Assembly: GCF_000172635.2 (NCBI RefSeq)
Contig: NC_018632.1
Span: 3,224,001-3,288,000 of the forward strand
Direction: 5' to 3'
DNA length: 64,000 nt
Source: Alteromonas macleodii ATCC 27126
GTDB taxonomy: Bacteria > Pseudomonadota > Gammaproteobacteria > Enterobacterales > Alteromonadaceae
Part shown: positions 1 to 9,768 of the stretch, one piece after another
Position numbering within the stretch: the first letter of the stretch is position 1
Layout: every line of letters begins with the position of its first letter
The notes under the pieces: model-generated
What the model was told of the DNA's origin: nothing
The model's database searches: none
What the model saw: only the letters and a program-made list of their open reading frames with translations
Position numbers and translations under genes: made by a program

Positions 1-1152
1 TTAGTTAGCGCAAAGGCGTTTAATTCCGTTCTGCCACACTTCTAACAGAGTATTTTCGTTGTTTATCGCTAAAAAGTTAGCGCGCTTTCCTACCTCTATT
101 TCACCTACCCTATCATGTATTTTGGTGAAGCGTGCTGGCGTTGCGCTTGCCATGGTACTGGCATGTTCTAATGCGATATTGATGTCGTTAATGCTGTTCG
201 TTACTGCGCCGTGCATATCTAAACAGCTACCAGCTAACGTGCCATCGGGCGTGGTTAACTTGTTACCTTGGCGCGTGATATGAGTATCGAAGAACGCGAT
301 GGTATCGTCGCTTGCGCCCACGTGGGCCATGGCGTCAGTTACTAGCATTAATTGATGCGGCCCTTTCACCTTATAAGCCAACTCTACCGCTTTCGGGTGA
401 ATGTGATGATGGTCCACTATTATCCCGCACACGCTGTTGTTAAGTAGCGCCGCCCCCACCATTCCAGGCTCTCTAGAAGTCAGTGGCGACATGGCGTTAT
501 AAAGGTGGGTAAAGCCTGATGCCCCAGCGTCTAATGCATTCTGCACGGTTTCAAAAGGTGCGTTTGAATGCCCTAAAGCAACAATAACTCCTTGCCCCAC
601 CAAATCTCGGATGATGTCGCAAGGCACGTTTTCAGGCGCAACGGTGATAAGGACTTGCCCAATATCTCTTCGGGTATAGGTTGCCAGTTCACGGTCTGAA
701 AGTGCGCGAATATAGCGTGGCAAGTGCACGCCTTTTTTCTCAACAGAAAGGTGCGGCCCTTCAAAGTGAACCCCCTCAACACTGGGGTGCGCCTGTGCAA
801 TGGCCTCGCTTACTGCATCTGCCGCTTGCTCAATGGTGTCTATATCGTCGGTAATGAGAGTTGGAAACAATGTAGTGGTGCCGTATTTCAAGTGCGCTTC
901 GGCCATCACGTTTATGCTTTCAAGCGTAGGAGCATGATTAAACATTGCGCCCCCACCACCATTTACCTGCGTGTCGATGTAGCCTGGAATAACTGCACCG
1001 CGTATGCGCTCGTTGATTGTCGCCGTTGCGTCTTTCTTAAAGTAAGAAAGAGGTGCAATGTCAGCTATCACACCCTTTTCAATGCTCAGCACCTGATTAT
1101 GCTGCCAGGCACCGTTCATCAGCACCTTTTCAGCCAGAATAATGGTCTTCAT
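1..1152 (-). CDS. nagA: N-acetylglucosamine-6-phosphate deacetylase
   Basis: This cytoplasmic amidohydrolase removes acetate from GlcNAc-6-phosphate to give glucosamine-6-phosphate. The 383-residue product has the family landmarks in order: GYIDTQVNGGGG (about residues 56-67), the metal-ligand region HFEGPHL near 129-135, the LGHSNA loop near 192, the HLYNAMSP segment and VTDAMAH near 271. Length matches the family. Its start overlaps the 3' end of the SIS-domain gene by 4 bases, so nagK-nagB-nagA form one tight operon read leftward. The stop codon lies at the very edge of the window, so what follows is unknown. Confidence 0.96.
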   Translation of the reverse strand: MKTIILAEKVLMNGAWQHNQVLSIEKGVIADIAPLSYFKKDATATINERIRGAVIPGYIDTQVNGGGGAMFNHAPTLESINVMAEAHLKYGTTTLFPTLITDDIDTIEQAADAVSEAIAQAHPSVEGVHFEGPHLSVEKKGVHLPRYIRALSDRELATYTRRDIGQVLITVAPENVPCDIIRDLVGQGVIVALGHSNAPFETVQNALDAGASGFTHLYNAMSPLTSREPGMVGAALLNNSVCGIIVDHHHIHPKAVELAYKVKGPHQLMLVTDAMAHVGASDDTIAFFDTHITRQGNKLTTPDGTLAGSCLDMHGAVTNSINDINIALEHASTMASATPARFTKIHDRVGEIEVGKRANFLAINNENTLLEVWQNGIKRLCAN

Positions 1153-2147
1153 TGGGTTTTCGTTACCTTGTTTAATCCGGGTGGCGTATCTGGGTTCAAA
1201 CCTAATTCAACGGCAATTTTCTCTATATCCAGATAGAAGCGTTGCATTAGTAAAAGTGCGTCCAGCCTTGGGTGTGAAGACGTTACTCCGCCTTGCAGAT
1301 CTATACACTCACCGCCACGGGATCTCACATCTTGCACCATGTTTTGATGAAAAGGTGCGCTCTCATCTTCTATGTTTAACGAAATAAGCTTCAGCTTTTT
1401 CTCAACTAACGTCACTGGGCCATGGATGAACTCTGCACTGCTAAACGCTTCGGCATGTATACCCAATACTTCTTTTAATTTGAGCGCTACTTCTCGCCCA
1501 ACCGCATAGCCAAAGCCACGCCCTAAAACAATGGTGTTTCGCGTATTTTCTAAATGGGCTTTTGTTAGCTGAGACGGCGCATTGATCACTGCCTCTAGCT
1601 GCGAAGGCATGGCTTTTAGCGCATTAAATAGCGAGGTATTTTCGCTCCAACGGGCACACAAATGAAGAAGCGCCGACAGCGTTGCTAAAAAGCTCTTAGT
1701 AGCCGCAACCGCCTTTTCTTCCCCGGCAGATAAAGGAATAACGGCATCAGCCAGCTCGGCTAATGGCGACGTTTCATCATTCACGAAGGCAACCGTAAAT
1801 GCCCCGCCGTTTTTGGCCGACTCGGTTTGCTTTAGTATGTCTGGGCTGCGACCAGATTGAGAGATGATAAAAGCTACTGCCCCCTTCAAATTTAATTGGC
1901 GTTTGAATATGCCTGCTATTGAAAGGGCGGCACTGCACACTGGAATACCCATTTCGGTTTCAAAGAGATACTTTCCAAACACGCCGGCATGATCTGACGA
2001 ACCGCGACCAATGATGTAAATTAAGTTAGGGTTTAATTGCTGTAACCTACCCGCTAACTGACTGATCGCTTCATCATTCTTATCTAACTGCTGTGCAATA
2101 ACTGACGGAAACTCTCTGGCTTCTTTTGCCATTATAGATAAACTCAT
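1149..2147 (-). CDS. nagB-II: Glucosamine-6-phosphate deaminase, SIS-domain type (NagB-II)
   Basis: The 332-residue product has two SIS (sugar isomerase) domains and no glutaminase domain. Visible motifs are IIGRGSSDHAG (about 45-55), SQSGRSPDIL (about 96-105) and the second-domain LGRGFGYAVGREVALKLKE. This architecture belongs to the deaminases that replace classical NagB in many marine gammaproteobacteria and convert glucosamine-6-phosphate to fructose-6-phosphate. Placement between GlcNAc kinase and nagA, with 4-base overlaps on both sides, supports the role. The deaminase function rests on family and context; a related sugar isomerase cannot be excluded from sequence alone. Confidence 0.9.
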   Translation of the reverse strand: MSLSIMAKEAREFPSVIAQQLDKNDEAISQLAGRLQQLNPNLIYIIGRGSSDHAGVFGKYLFETEMGIPVCSAALSIAGIFKRQLNLKGAVAFIISQSGRSPDILKQTESAKNGGAFTVAFVNDETSPLAELADAVIPLSAGEEKAVAATKSFLATLSALLHLCARWSENTSLFNALKAMPSQLEAVINAPSQLTKAHLENTRNTIVLGRGFGYAVGREVALKLKEVLGIHAEAFSSAEFIHGPVTLVEKKLKLISLNIEDESAPFHQNMVQDVRSRGGECIDLQGGVTSSHPRLDALLLMQRFYLDIEKIAVELGLNPDTPPGLNKVTKTQ

Positions 2148-3049
2148 TTCTCACCTTCTTTGTGATTAAACGCGGCTTTTGCATGATAAATAGCACCTTG
2201 TTGCGGCGTAGCTTTGCAGGGTACTAAACGCGCTTTGATGGATTCTGAAAAATAGGCTGAATAAACATTGCTAAGCCCACCTATCATGGCTAAACAATGG
2301 TTGTGATCTGCAAGAAGTCGCTTTGCCATACGCTCAATGTAAACGGCACCCTCTTCAAAAAGTGCGGTAACCTTGTTTTGCTTTGTGTATAGCAAAGGCA
2401 GCATACGTTCTACCAAGGCGGCATAGTGATGGGTGTTAAATTCCGCACATTTCGCTACAATTTCTTGGGTACATGATGATTGCAGGGCGTTACACACTTC
2501 TGCTGCAAGTTCATCCTTTTCTTCCAACTCATCTAAACACAATAGCGTGTGCTGAACGGCCTTTAAGCCTAACCAAGCCCCACTGGCTTTGTCGCCGATA
2601 GGAAAACCGTGCCCACCAACATCTTGAAAAGATTCACCTTGCCACATGGTGCCCGATGAACCCGTACCAATAATTATCGCTGCTCCCGGGTTTCCGTTAT
2701 GTGCGCCAACACATGCGGCGTGTAAATCGCTTAACACGTGTAGCGAATGAAACGGGTGCTGCCATTGTTCAAACTGTTGCTTCGCAGACTCAATGTTTGC
2801 GCCAGCTAGACCGGCGCCTACCACGCACTGCGACAGCGAAATTTGCTCAAATGTGTTGGCGTTCCCCGCATTCGAAATAGCGATATTAATCGCATCTACT
2901 ATCGACGCTTTAGCTAAATCGCTATCGCGCATAATATTGGCGGGGCCACTTACGCCCTCACCCAAGACATTTCCGTCAACGTCTTCTAATCGTGCTCGGC
3001 ACTTGGTGCCACCACCGTCTATGCCAATAAAAAATAAATCAGAGCTCAT
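2144..3049 (-). CDS. nagK: N-acetylglucosamine kinase, BadF/BadG ATPase family
   Basis: The 301-residue product starts with the phosphate-binding motif GIDGGGTKCRARL (residues 9-21) and carries a second ATP-binding motif, AIIIGTGSSGTMW, near residue 128. Both are typical of the ASKHA/BadF-type GlcNAc kinases. It would phosphorylate GlcNAc after import to feed the two downstream enzymes. It is the first gene of the nagK-nagB-nagA operon. A NagR-type palindrome at 3095-3112, 46 bases before its ATG, probably controls the operon. Confidence 0.92.
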   Translation of the reverse strand: MSSDLFFIGIDGGGTKCRARLEDVDGNVLGEGVSGPANIMRDSDLAKASIVDAINIAISNAGNANTFEQISLSQCVVGAGLAGANIESAKQQFEQWQHPFHSLHVLSDLHAACVGAHNGNPGAAIIIGTGSSGTMWQGESFQDVGGHGFPIGDKASGAWLGLKAVQHTLLCLDELEEKDELAAEVCNALQSSCTQEIVAKCAEFNTHHYAALVERMLPLLYTKQNKVTALFEEGAVYIERMAKRLLADHNHCLAMIGGLSNVYSAYFSESIKARLVPCKATPQQGAIYHAKAAFNHKEGEK

Positions 3050-3094
3050 TTAAACATCTCAGTATAGTTAAATGCATAGATGCACTTGGTAAAA

Positions 3095-3112
3095 CATGAC
3101 AGCGCTGTCATT
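3095..3112. promoter_or_regulatory. NagR-type operator upstream of nagK operon
   Basis: The 16-base perfect palindrome ATGACAGCGCTGTCAT lies at 3096-3111 in the gap between the hexosaminidase stop and the nagK start. It differs from the two copies before the TonB receptor by one central base. The LacI-family regulator encoded at 8.7 kb is the obvious candidate to bind it. Confidence 0.85.
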
Positions 3113-3133
3113 TTAACCAATAAAAACAGGCGC

Positions 3134-5695
3134 TTACAGCTGCACCTGTCGACTCATTTGCTGTGTTCCCGCAATTCTGGCGCGAACAGTTACGTTCCCC
3201 TTCACTTCAACAGGAGCAGTAAAGGTTTCCCACTTGTTACCTGAAGTTAAATACTCCATCGTATGACCAGACACTGACTTTATATGTAACTTACCATTGT
3301 TAATTACCGCTGCTGGCGTAGGTACACGCACATTCACTCCCTGCTGCACTAGCGCGGGTGCATGGCGGTTGAATAACGCTAACTCAAACGCTTGCCAGTC
3401 GCTTGCTTGCTGGTTTACTAAACCGCCTTTTTCATGAAGTGCTTTCGCGTTTTGTTGCCATGGTGCGTAGTGCCAAGCCCGTTCAGCCAAGGCCAATAGT
3501 CGGGGAAACACCATATATTCCACGGCATCTTGATTCACGGTGACTTCTGACCACAGCTGCCCCTGAATACCGATTACTGATGATGTGTCGGCCTCAGCAG
3601 AACTGCTGTAACTGTGGCCCATACGGTCGGTCCATAACTCGGCATGAAGCGGCAGCTGTTCTGGCATAAACGAAAATACTTTTTCGGTATTGGTTGCCCG
3701 CGAACCCCAGTAATAACCGGGCTCATAAGGATTACTTTGGTAAGGAAAGTCGAAATAAAGCACGTCTGGAAACGAAAGTACTACCGGAATATTTTCCTTC
3801 GCAAAATGCGATACTGTTTTCTCTCCACCTGCTGCAAGCAAATGCCAAACGTTGGTATACGCACTGCTGTTATCCAGTGTATTTACGGCTTTTTCCATGC
3901 CATCGCTCCAGCCACCAATTGCTATATTGTGCTTTTGCGCAATTTTCTGCACTTCGGTAACAAACGCTGGCAGTATTTCATCTGCTTTTTGGCCTTTCGC
4001 AGCGCATACAGGAGATTCCACCCAAGCACCGGCGGTTTCATCGGCGCCAACATGGAAGTGCGTCAACGGAACGTTGGCCTTTTCATGCAGTGATTTCACA
4101 GAAGTAAGTACGGTTTCGATAAAATGATAGCTGCTATCTAAACAGGGGTTTATGGTGTTATCTGAATAGAATTGAACGCTTTCATATTGGGTTTTATCTT
4201 CTTTATCTACCAATAAAAATTCATTTGCAGCATCTGAGTTACCCTCTGCCATAAGCCGCTTGTAGCGCGCATTCATAGCAACAATTGCTGCGCGGGCATG
4301 GCCAGGCATATCAAGCGACGGAATAACTTCAATACCGCGCGCATGCGCCATTGTTAAAATATCAATGTAGTCTTGCTGGGTAAGAAAGCCGTTACCTGTA
4401 GCACTTTTAAAAGGCCCGCTTCCCAGCTGAGGTAGCAAGCACTGTGTTTCAGACAAATCGTGGCATCGAAACGCACCAATTTCGGTAAGTTCGGGCAAAG
4501 CATCGATAGCTAATCTCCAGCCCTCGTCATCACTTAGGTGTAGGTGTAGCTTATTGAGCTTATAGGTAAACATTTGGCGAACAAAAGATTCAATTACGGC
4601 TTTTCCTGGAAAGTGTCGAGCAATATCTAAGTGCATTCCGCGAAATTCAAATCGTGGTGAGTCTGCAATTTCAGTGATAGGAAAGCGGCCTTGCTGCACA
4701 TCAAATACTTGCATTAGCGTTAACAGACCGTAGTTAGCACCAATGTTATCGTTGGCAATTATCGTAGCGCTTTGCTCTGTTATGCTAAGCGCATAGCCTT
4801 CTTTTGAGTTTATTGTAGCGGGGTCATTTGCAAGGGCGTTCGCATTGTTAGCGCTGCGAATAATAACCTTAAGCGGTAAGCCTGTTTTCTGGTTAGTCAG
4901 GCCAAAATAGGCCATTTGGTCAATGGCTGGAGCAAGCATGTCTTGGTCTGACTTATCAATATTAATGCCAGCGGCAGAAACAAATTTACCCGAATCATCT
5001 CTTTGACTTACGTTGGGAATAACACGGTTCTGGGCATCACCTGAAATTAGCGCTGAATCGCCCTTATTGTATAAATACGCGCTGTCCATAAGCGGTGTAT
5101 TGTCGTTTTCAGTACGTTTGTACTGGGCTTGTTTGCTCCATAGGCCAGTGTGTTGATTGATTAGCAAATTACTTCCCGGCTCTTTCACACGGATTGTGGA
5201 GGCAACCACCACTGGTGATAAAGCAGGGTAAGTTAAGTAATAGTTCGGCATTGCGTCCGAGCGAGAGGCGTGCCAAAAAGGCGCAGATAGCGTTACCTTA
5301 ACTTGATCACTTGCACTCACCTTATCTTCGAACGTCAGGCGGTGCAGGTCACCGTTTATATGCTCAATGCGAATTGCATTTTTTGAGTCATACCCGCGAA
5401 TAGGCGCAATATGACTAAAGTAAAGCGACGTAGAGGCTTCAATGGGAGTTGCCATGGTTGCTATCGTAAGCTCTGACGAAAAGCAGTCGCCTTTTGGAAT
5501 ATGTACCCGGCACAAACTATCGTCCATATTACTTAATACTTCGTAATGTATATCGAGGCTTTCTCCTAGCGCATTCAAGCTGGCTTGCTGTAGCGAAGGC
5601 GTTTCAGCCATTGCCGAAGCGCTACCCACTAGTAGTAACGATAAGCTCAAGCACGCTTTGACAAAATTCGTCGAATTGCGGATCACGTCGCACAT
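3134..5695 (-). CDS. hex: Beta-N-acetylhexosaminidase, GH20
   Basis: This enzyme releases terminal GlcNAc from chitin oligomers by substrate-assisted catalysis. The 853-residue product has an N-terminal signal peptide ending near SASAMA, an N-terminal carbohydrate-binding-like domain, and the GH20 barrel. The barrel contains LHLHLSDDEGWR (near 394) and the catalytic pair D552-E553 in HVGADE. It probably acts in the periplasm or at the outer membrane. The annotated ATG sits directly behind TAAGG; a GTG three codons downstream (5686) has better spacing to that Shine-Dalgarno sequence and also gives an intact signal peptide. It lies 101 bases downstream of the TonB receptor on the same strand and is likely cotranscribed with it. 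Confidence 0.94.
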   Translation of the reverse strand: MCDVIRNSTNFVKACLSLSLLLVGSASAMAETPSLQQASLNALGESLDIHYEVLSNMDDSLCRVHIPKGDCFSSELTIATMATPIEASTSLYFSHIAPIRGYDSKNAIRIEHINGDLHRLTFEDKVSASDQVKVTLSAPFWHASRSDAMPNYYLTYPALSPVVVASTIRVKEPGSNLLINQHTGLWSKQAQYKRTENDNTPLMDSAYLYNKGDSALISGDAQNRVIPNVSQRDDSGKFVSAAGINIDKSDQDMLAPAIDQMAYFGLTNQKTGLPLKVIIRSANNANALANDPATINSKEGYALSITEQSATIIANDNIGANYGLLTLMQVFDVQQGRFPITEIADSPRFEFRGMHLDIARHFPGKAVIESFVRQMFTYKLNKLHLHLSDDEGWRLAIDALPELTEIGAFRCHDLSETQCLLPQLGSGPFKSATGNGFLTQQDYIDILTMAHARGIEVIPSLDMPGHARAAIVAMNARYKRLMAEGNSDAANEFLLVDKEDKTQYESVQFYSDNTINPCLDSSYHFIETVLTSVKSLHEKANVPLTHFHVGADETAGAWVESPVCAAKGQKADEILPAFVTEVQKIAQKHNIAIGGWSDGMEKAVNTLDNSSAYTNVWHLLAAGGEKTVSHFAKENIPVVLSFPDVLYFDFPYQSNPYEPGYYWGSRATNTEKVFSFMPEQLPLHAELWTDRMGHSYSSSAEADTSSVIGIQGQLWSEVTVNQDAVEYMVFPRLLALAERAWHYAPWQQNAKALHEKGGLVNQQASDWQAFELALFNRHAPALVQQGVNVRVPTPAAVINNGKLHIKSVSGHTMEYLTSGNKWETFTAPVEVKGNVTVRARIAGTQQMSRQVQL

Positions 5696-5754
5696 CCTTA
5701 AATCACAATTTCAGAGTAAAACAAGGGCAAAGCAAACGCCCTACCCTATGCTAA

Positions 5755-5786
5755 GTGAAGATAGTGAACACACGAACTATCTTCAC
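5755..5786 (-). terminator. Inverted repeat between TonB receptor and hex
   Basis: An 11-base perfect inverted repeat (5755-5765 and 5776-5786, GTGAAGATAGT with its complement) with a 10-base loop lies between the receptor stop and the hexosaminidase start. No T-run follows it on the minus strand. It therefore looks more like an mRNA-stabilising or partly attenuating hairpin than a full intrinsic terminator. Confidence 0.5.
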
Positions 5787-5796
5787 ATACTAGCAA

Positions 5797-8523
5797 CTAG
5801 AACTTCATGCTAGCGCCAATGAAGAAACGGCGTCCATTGGCACTTTGCGTTCCACCAAGTCGCTTACCGTCACTGCTTCGAACATAGTAGTTCTCCCAGA
5901 TTTCGTCGGTAAGGTTAAGGGCTTCAGCTTTAAGTGTAATAGTTTCTGTCACGTTCCAGCTTACCTGCGCATCAAGCTGCGACTGTTCGTCGCGGTACTG
6001 ATCGCCAATTTCAGCTTGGGCAATAAAGTACTCAGAGCGGTAGTTGTAGTTTAAGCGCGCGCTGTAAAGATCAGTTTCGTAGAACACACCTACGTTAAAC
6101 GAGTCTTTTGACGTGTTCGGAAAGCTTACTGAGCGCGTTGCGATAGTAGCACCAATGATGTTGCCGTCATCGTCTGTAACGGCAACCGCTTCATCTACTT
6201 GTGCGTCGGCCACATCCGTGTAGGTGTAGTTAGCGTAGCCACCGAAACCGTTGTCGAACACATGCTGAATTTGCATTTCGATACCGTCGATTGTGGTTGA
6301 ACCACCATTCTCCGGCGTTCTTAGCTGATTGATTTGCTGACCATCAATTTCACGAGATACGGTTTTGGTAAAGATAAAGTCGTTAATATCTTTCTTAAAC
6401 ACCGTTACCGCGGCTACCGACGATTCGCTAAAGTACCATTCTGCACCCACTTCAAATTGGTTAGCAGTTAGCGGGTTTAGCTGCGGGTTACCAGCAGAGC
6501 CAGAGCTAGTTTCAGGCGTTAAGTTTACCGCAGGTGCTAACTGAAACGGTGCTGGACGTGTAAGCACGCGTGCTGCCGCCATACGTAGTAACACATCTTC
6601 AGATAAGTCGTACGACAAGTTGATGCTTGGCAGCCATTCGTTGTAACCACCGTCAAACGCTACCGCTTCGCCTGTTGTTAGGTCGTAACCGTTCGAAGTT
6701 GAATCGGTTTCAACGTAACGCATACCCACATTACCTCTGAAACCATCGCCACTAAATTTCGCCATGGCGTAAAGTGCAGTAATATCTTCTTCTATCTCAA
6801 ATGAAGATTCATCTAAGAATTCATCGGTACGGCGGCAAAGTATAGTAGTGTCATCTGCACATTCGGCTACGCTATATAGCGCGTTGTACATGCTGTCTTT
6901 GTCAGGGAAGAAATAGCTGGCAGCCACACCGTTGGTGTTGTCGTGAGACACGTTAATCATGTCGCCATTCCAAAACGATGACGCTGGGCCAAGGCTACCT
7001 TCACCTACCGGCGCTAAGTTGGCCAAGTCAGTTCTGTAGCGAGATTGCGCAAAGCTACGATCGCGACGCTTAATACCCGTTTTGATTTCGGTTACTGCAC
7101 CCCAGTCTACTGAATGCTCGTAATCAAACTGGATATAGTTTTCTTTATCTTCCGTTGCATTTAGCTGGTCGAATATTCCTCCCAACCACATTTCATCCGT
7201 TGGATTAGCTAGCCATGGGCTTGCCGTTGTAAAATCGATATACGGGTTGTCGCCACCTGGGTTGTAAAAATCGATGGCTGCACGCGGGTCGTTTGCGCTA
7301 GCCCAAAATTCAGTAAAGAAATCTCGGTTTTCGCCTTCACCCGTGGTTGTACCTAACTGGAAGTGCAACTTGCCATCACCCATAAGGTAGTGCCCCTCAA
7401 TATCTACAATCTCGGTAGACATTTCAGAACCATCGCGGAAGATGTTGTCATACGCCATAAAGCGCGCCCACTCAGGGCGGTTATCTACGCCCATCATGCT
7501 AAGCGACTCTACTACGTTGTCGCTGCTCACCGTACCCGGACTGGTGTCTGTACCTGTGTACGCCACACCGCGAAACGGAATACCAATTAAGTTAGAGTTT
7601 ACGTTGTCAGCTTTAAGCGTTGACGATAGATAGTGGACAGACACATCGAAGTCGTCGGTAGGTGCCCATTGGGCAGTAACATCAAAACCAACGCGCTCGC
7701 GGTCTTGCTTAAACAACGCTGAGCCCATTCCCCATGGAATAGCGCCTTTTTGTGAAGCGCCAACAGGTGCTTCAATAAGTGGGTCGATACGAGGAATGCT
7801 AGGGCCGAACCAGCCGAAGTCTTCGTTAGTTTCACGCTCTACCGTTCTTTCCTGATAAGAGCCTGAGAAAAGAATACCAAAGGTTTCGTCATCGTTTTTC
7901 CAGCTGTACAAACCAGATAGCGTTGGGTCGAGTGAATCGGCGATATCACCATACTGGCCTTCTACCGAGATTTGTCCAGAATTAGCGTCAAGGTCGAACG
8001 GTTTACGTGTTTTCAGGATTACCGTTCCGCCCAATGCGCCTTCATCAATATCTGCCTGAGACGACTTGTACACTTCTAAACCCGCAATCATTTCCGACGC
8101 TAAAATTTCGAAGTTAAAGTTACGGGTTGCGTCTGATAACACAAACCACTGACCGGTTCCCACGGCTTGACCGTTCACTAGGGTCAAGTTTTGGTCTGGC
8201 TGAACGCCGCGTATAGTTACGCCTTGCCCTTCACCAAAATCGCGGTCGATGGTAATACCCGGAACACGGGCAAGTGTTTCTGCCACGTTTTTATCGGGGA
8301 ACTTACCAATGTCTTCAGCAGTGATAGCGTCAACAATAGCGTTAGAAAAACGCTTGGCATTGATGTTGGCCTTTTGGCTTCCGCGGATCCCTGTGACTTC
8401 GATGATTTCAGTTTCACCTGCTTCCTGTGCTACCGCAATAGGTGCTGAAATACTTGTTAATGCGCCCATAGCTATGGCGAGGCGAACACTTCTTGTTAGT
8501 TTATGTTGTTGGTTTTTGAACAT
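5797..8523 (-). CDS. TonB-dependent receptor, chitooligosaccharide/GlcNAc locus
   Basis: This outer-membrane receptor of 908 residues has a signal peptide ending at about APIAVAQ. The plug domain follows, with IVDAITAEDIGKFPDKNVAETLARVPGI around residues 62-90 and the TIRGVQPDQN and LVNGQ motifs. The long beta-barrel ends in the aromatic GASMKF typical of outer-membrane proteins. The plug signature belongs to the large TonB receptor group seen in glycan-use loci of Alteromonadales. Two operator palindromes lie upstream and a GH20 gene follows, so chitin oligomers are the likely cargo. Substrate specificity is inferred from context only. Confidence 0.93.
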   Translation of the reverse strand: MFKNQQHKLTRSVRLAIAMGALTSISAPIAVAQEAGETEIIEVTGIRGSQKANINAKRFSNAIVDAITAEDIGKFPDKNVAETLARVPGITIDRDFGEGQGVTIRGVQPDQNLTLVNGQAVGTGQWFVLSDATRNFNFEILASEMIAGLEVYKSSQADIDEGALGGTVILKTRKPFDLDANSGQISVEGQYGDIADSLDPTLSGLYSWKNDDETFGILFSGSYQERTVERETNEDFGWFGPSIPRIDPLIEAPVGASQKGAIPWGMGSALFKQDRERVGFDVTAQWAPTDDFDVSVHYLSSTLKADNVNSNLIGIPFRGVAYTGTDTSPGTVSSDNVVESLSMMGVDNRPEWARFMAYDNIFRDGSEMSTEIVDIEGHYLMGDGKLHFQLGTTTGEGENRDFFTEFWASANDPRAAIDFYNPGGDNPYIDFTTASPWLANPTDEMWLGGIFDQLNATEDKENYIQFDYEHSVDWGAVTEIKTGIKRRDRSFAQSRYRTDLANLAPVGEGSLGPASSFWNGDMINVSHDNTNGVAASYFFPDKDSMYNALYSVAECADDTTILCRRTDEFLDESSFEIEEDITALYAMAKFSGDGFRGNVGMRYVETDSTSNGYDLTTGEAVAFDGGYNEWLPSINLSYDLSEDVLLRMAAARVLTRPAPFQLAPAVNLTPETSSGSAGNPQLNPLTANQFEVGAEWYFSESSVAAVTVFKKDINDFIFTKTVSREIDGQQINQLRTPENGGSTTIDGIEMQIQHVFDNGFGGYANYTYTDVADAQVDEAVAVTDDDGNIIGATIATRSVSFPNTSKDSFNVGVFYETDLYSARLNYNYRSEYFIAQAEIGDQYRDEQSQLDAQVSWNVTETITLKAEALNLTDEIWENYYVRSSDGKRLGGTQSANGRRFFIGASMKF

Positions 8524-8547
8524 TGTATTTACCTTCTCTCAGCCAAA

Positions 8548-8565
8548 AATGACAACGCTGTCATT
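8548..8565. promoter_or_regulatory. NagR-type operator, TonB-receptor proximal
   Basis: The sequence AATGACAACGCTGTCATT lies 25 bases before the TonB-receptor start codon. It is palindromic apart from the central bases and shares its core with the sites at 3095 and 8613. Its position suits repression of the receptor-hex transcript. Confidence 0.85.
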
Positions 8566-8612
8566 TATTGAAATAATAAAATGACAGGCGTTGCTGTGGG
8601 GTACAGCTTTTT

Positions 8613-8630
8613 GATGACAACGCTGTCATT
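8613..8630. promoter_or_regulatory. NagR-type operator, regulator proximal
   Basis: The core ATGACAACGCTGTCATT is repeated 65 bases from the 8548 copy, about six helical turns, in the divergent region between receptor and regulator. A degenerate half-copy (AATGACAGGCG) starts near 8579 between them. The spacing would allow cooperative or looping repression of both promoters. Confidence 0.82.
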
Positions 8631-8730
8631 GAATGTTAACTTACATGACACAATGTAAGGCTGCAATTAATTTTTTAACAAAAAAGTAATACAAGCTTCT
8701 TAATTGTTGAAAATTAAACCAATTTTTAGA

Positions 8731-9768
8731 GTGAGATCGAATTTGGCTGCTACCATCAAAAGTGTTGCCGAAATGGCGGGTGTTTCGATAAAGACCGTTT
8801 CGCGCGTAATAAACAAAGAAGGCACGGTAAAACCCGACACCTTGCAACGTGTTGAAGAGGCGATAAAGGCCTTAAAATACACGCCGAATAAGGCAGCACG
8901 AGACTTAGCGAGCAAAGGAGCATCGGTACTGGGTTACGTATACGACAACCCCAACGCCTACTACATAATCGATATGCAAAAAGGCATATTGGATGTGTGT
9001 CGCAAAAACAATTTCGAATTGTTAATTCACCCGTGCGATGCAAGCTCTAAAAACATAGCGAAAGAACTGGTGGACATGGTAGACACTGCTCAATTGGCTG
9101 GCCTTATCCTTTCGCCTCCGCTATCAGAAATGCCTGAGGTATTATCGGAACTTGATCAAAACCAAATAAGTTATGTGCGTATTTTATCTGGAGACGGCCT
9201 CTTTCCATCGCCCCTCCCCTACGTGTTGGTGAACGACTTCAAAGCGGCATACGATATTACTGAGCACCTTATTGGCCAGGGTCACAAAAACATTGCTTTT
9301 ATTGCAGGTGAAGAAATTCACAAATCCACCATTGAGCGTTTGAACGGCTACAAAGCGGCGTTAGAAAAAGCGGGTATTGCAATTGATGAGTCGTTAATTA
9401 TTAAAGGCACCTACTCATTTGAAACTGGGGTAAAAAGCTCTGAAACACTGCTTGCCATGTCGCCGCATCCTACCGCTGTATTTGCGTGTAACGATGAGAT
9501 TGCAGCGGGTACGTTGTTTGGTGCACGAATGAAGGGGGTAGATGTTCCTCAAGAACTCGCAATTGCCGGGTTCGAGAACAGTCCCTTTTCTCGTCAGACC
9601 TTTCCGCCGTTAACTACGGCATCTCAGCCAACTAATGAGATAGCGCAGCATGCTGCGGCGTCGTTAATTCAGTATTTACGAGCTAAAAAAGCCAAAGCCG
9701 CCCATGACAACCTTAACCATACTTTCATCCCTGAACTGGTAGTGCGCGCGTCAACCGAGAAACAGTAA
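8731..9768 (+). CDS. nagR: LacI-family transcriptional regulator of the GlcNAc locus (NagR-like)
   Basis: The product has an N-terminal LacI helix-turn-helix (SVAEMAGVSIKTVSRVINKE) followed by a periplasmic-binding-protein-like sensor domain. Visible features there are IAFIAGEEIHKSTIERLNGYKAAL and the conserved TAVFACNDEIAAGTLFGA. The start is uncertain: a GTG at 8731 gives 345 residues and a conventional LacI N terminus, a TTG at 8704 adds nine residues, and a TTG at 8743 is also possible. No strong Shine-Dalgarno sequence decides it. It is divergent from the TonB receptor, with shared operators, and its stop overlaps the halogenase-like gene by one base (TAATG). Confidence 0.9.
   Translation: MRSNLAATIKSVAEMAGVSIKTVSRVINKEGTVKPDTLQRVEEAIKALKYTPNKAARDLASKGASVLGYVYDNPNAYYIIDMQKGILDVCRKNNFELLIHPCDASSKNIAKELVDMVDTAQLAGLILSPPLSEMPEVLSELDQNQISYVRILSGDGLFPSPLPYVLVNDFKAAYDITEHLIGQGHKNIAFIAGEEIHKSTIERLNGYKAALEKAGIAIDESLIIKGTYSFETGVKSSETLLAMSPHPTAVFACNDEIAAGTLFGARMKGVDVPQELAIAGFENSPFSRQTFPPLTTASQPTNEIAQHAAASLIQYLRAKKAKAAHDNLNHTFIPELVVRASTEKQ

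Noticed and set aside
724..1236. A 170-residue frame antisense to nagA
   Set aside because: It is fully inside a certain nagA gene and the nagB junction and shows no protein-like features.
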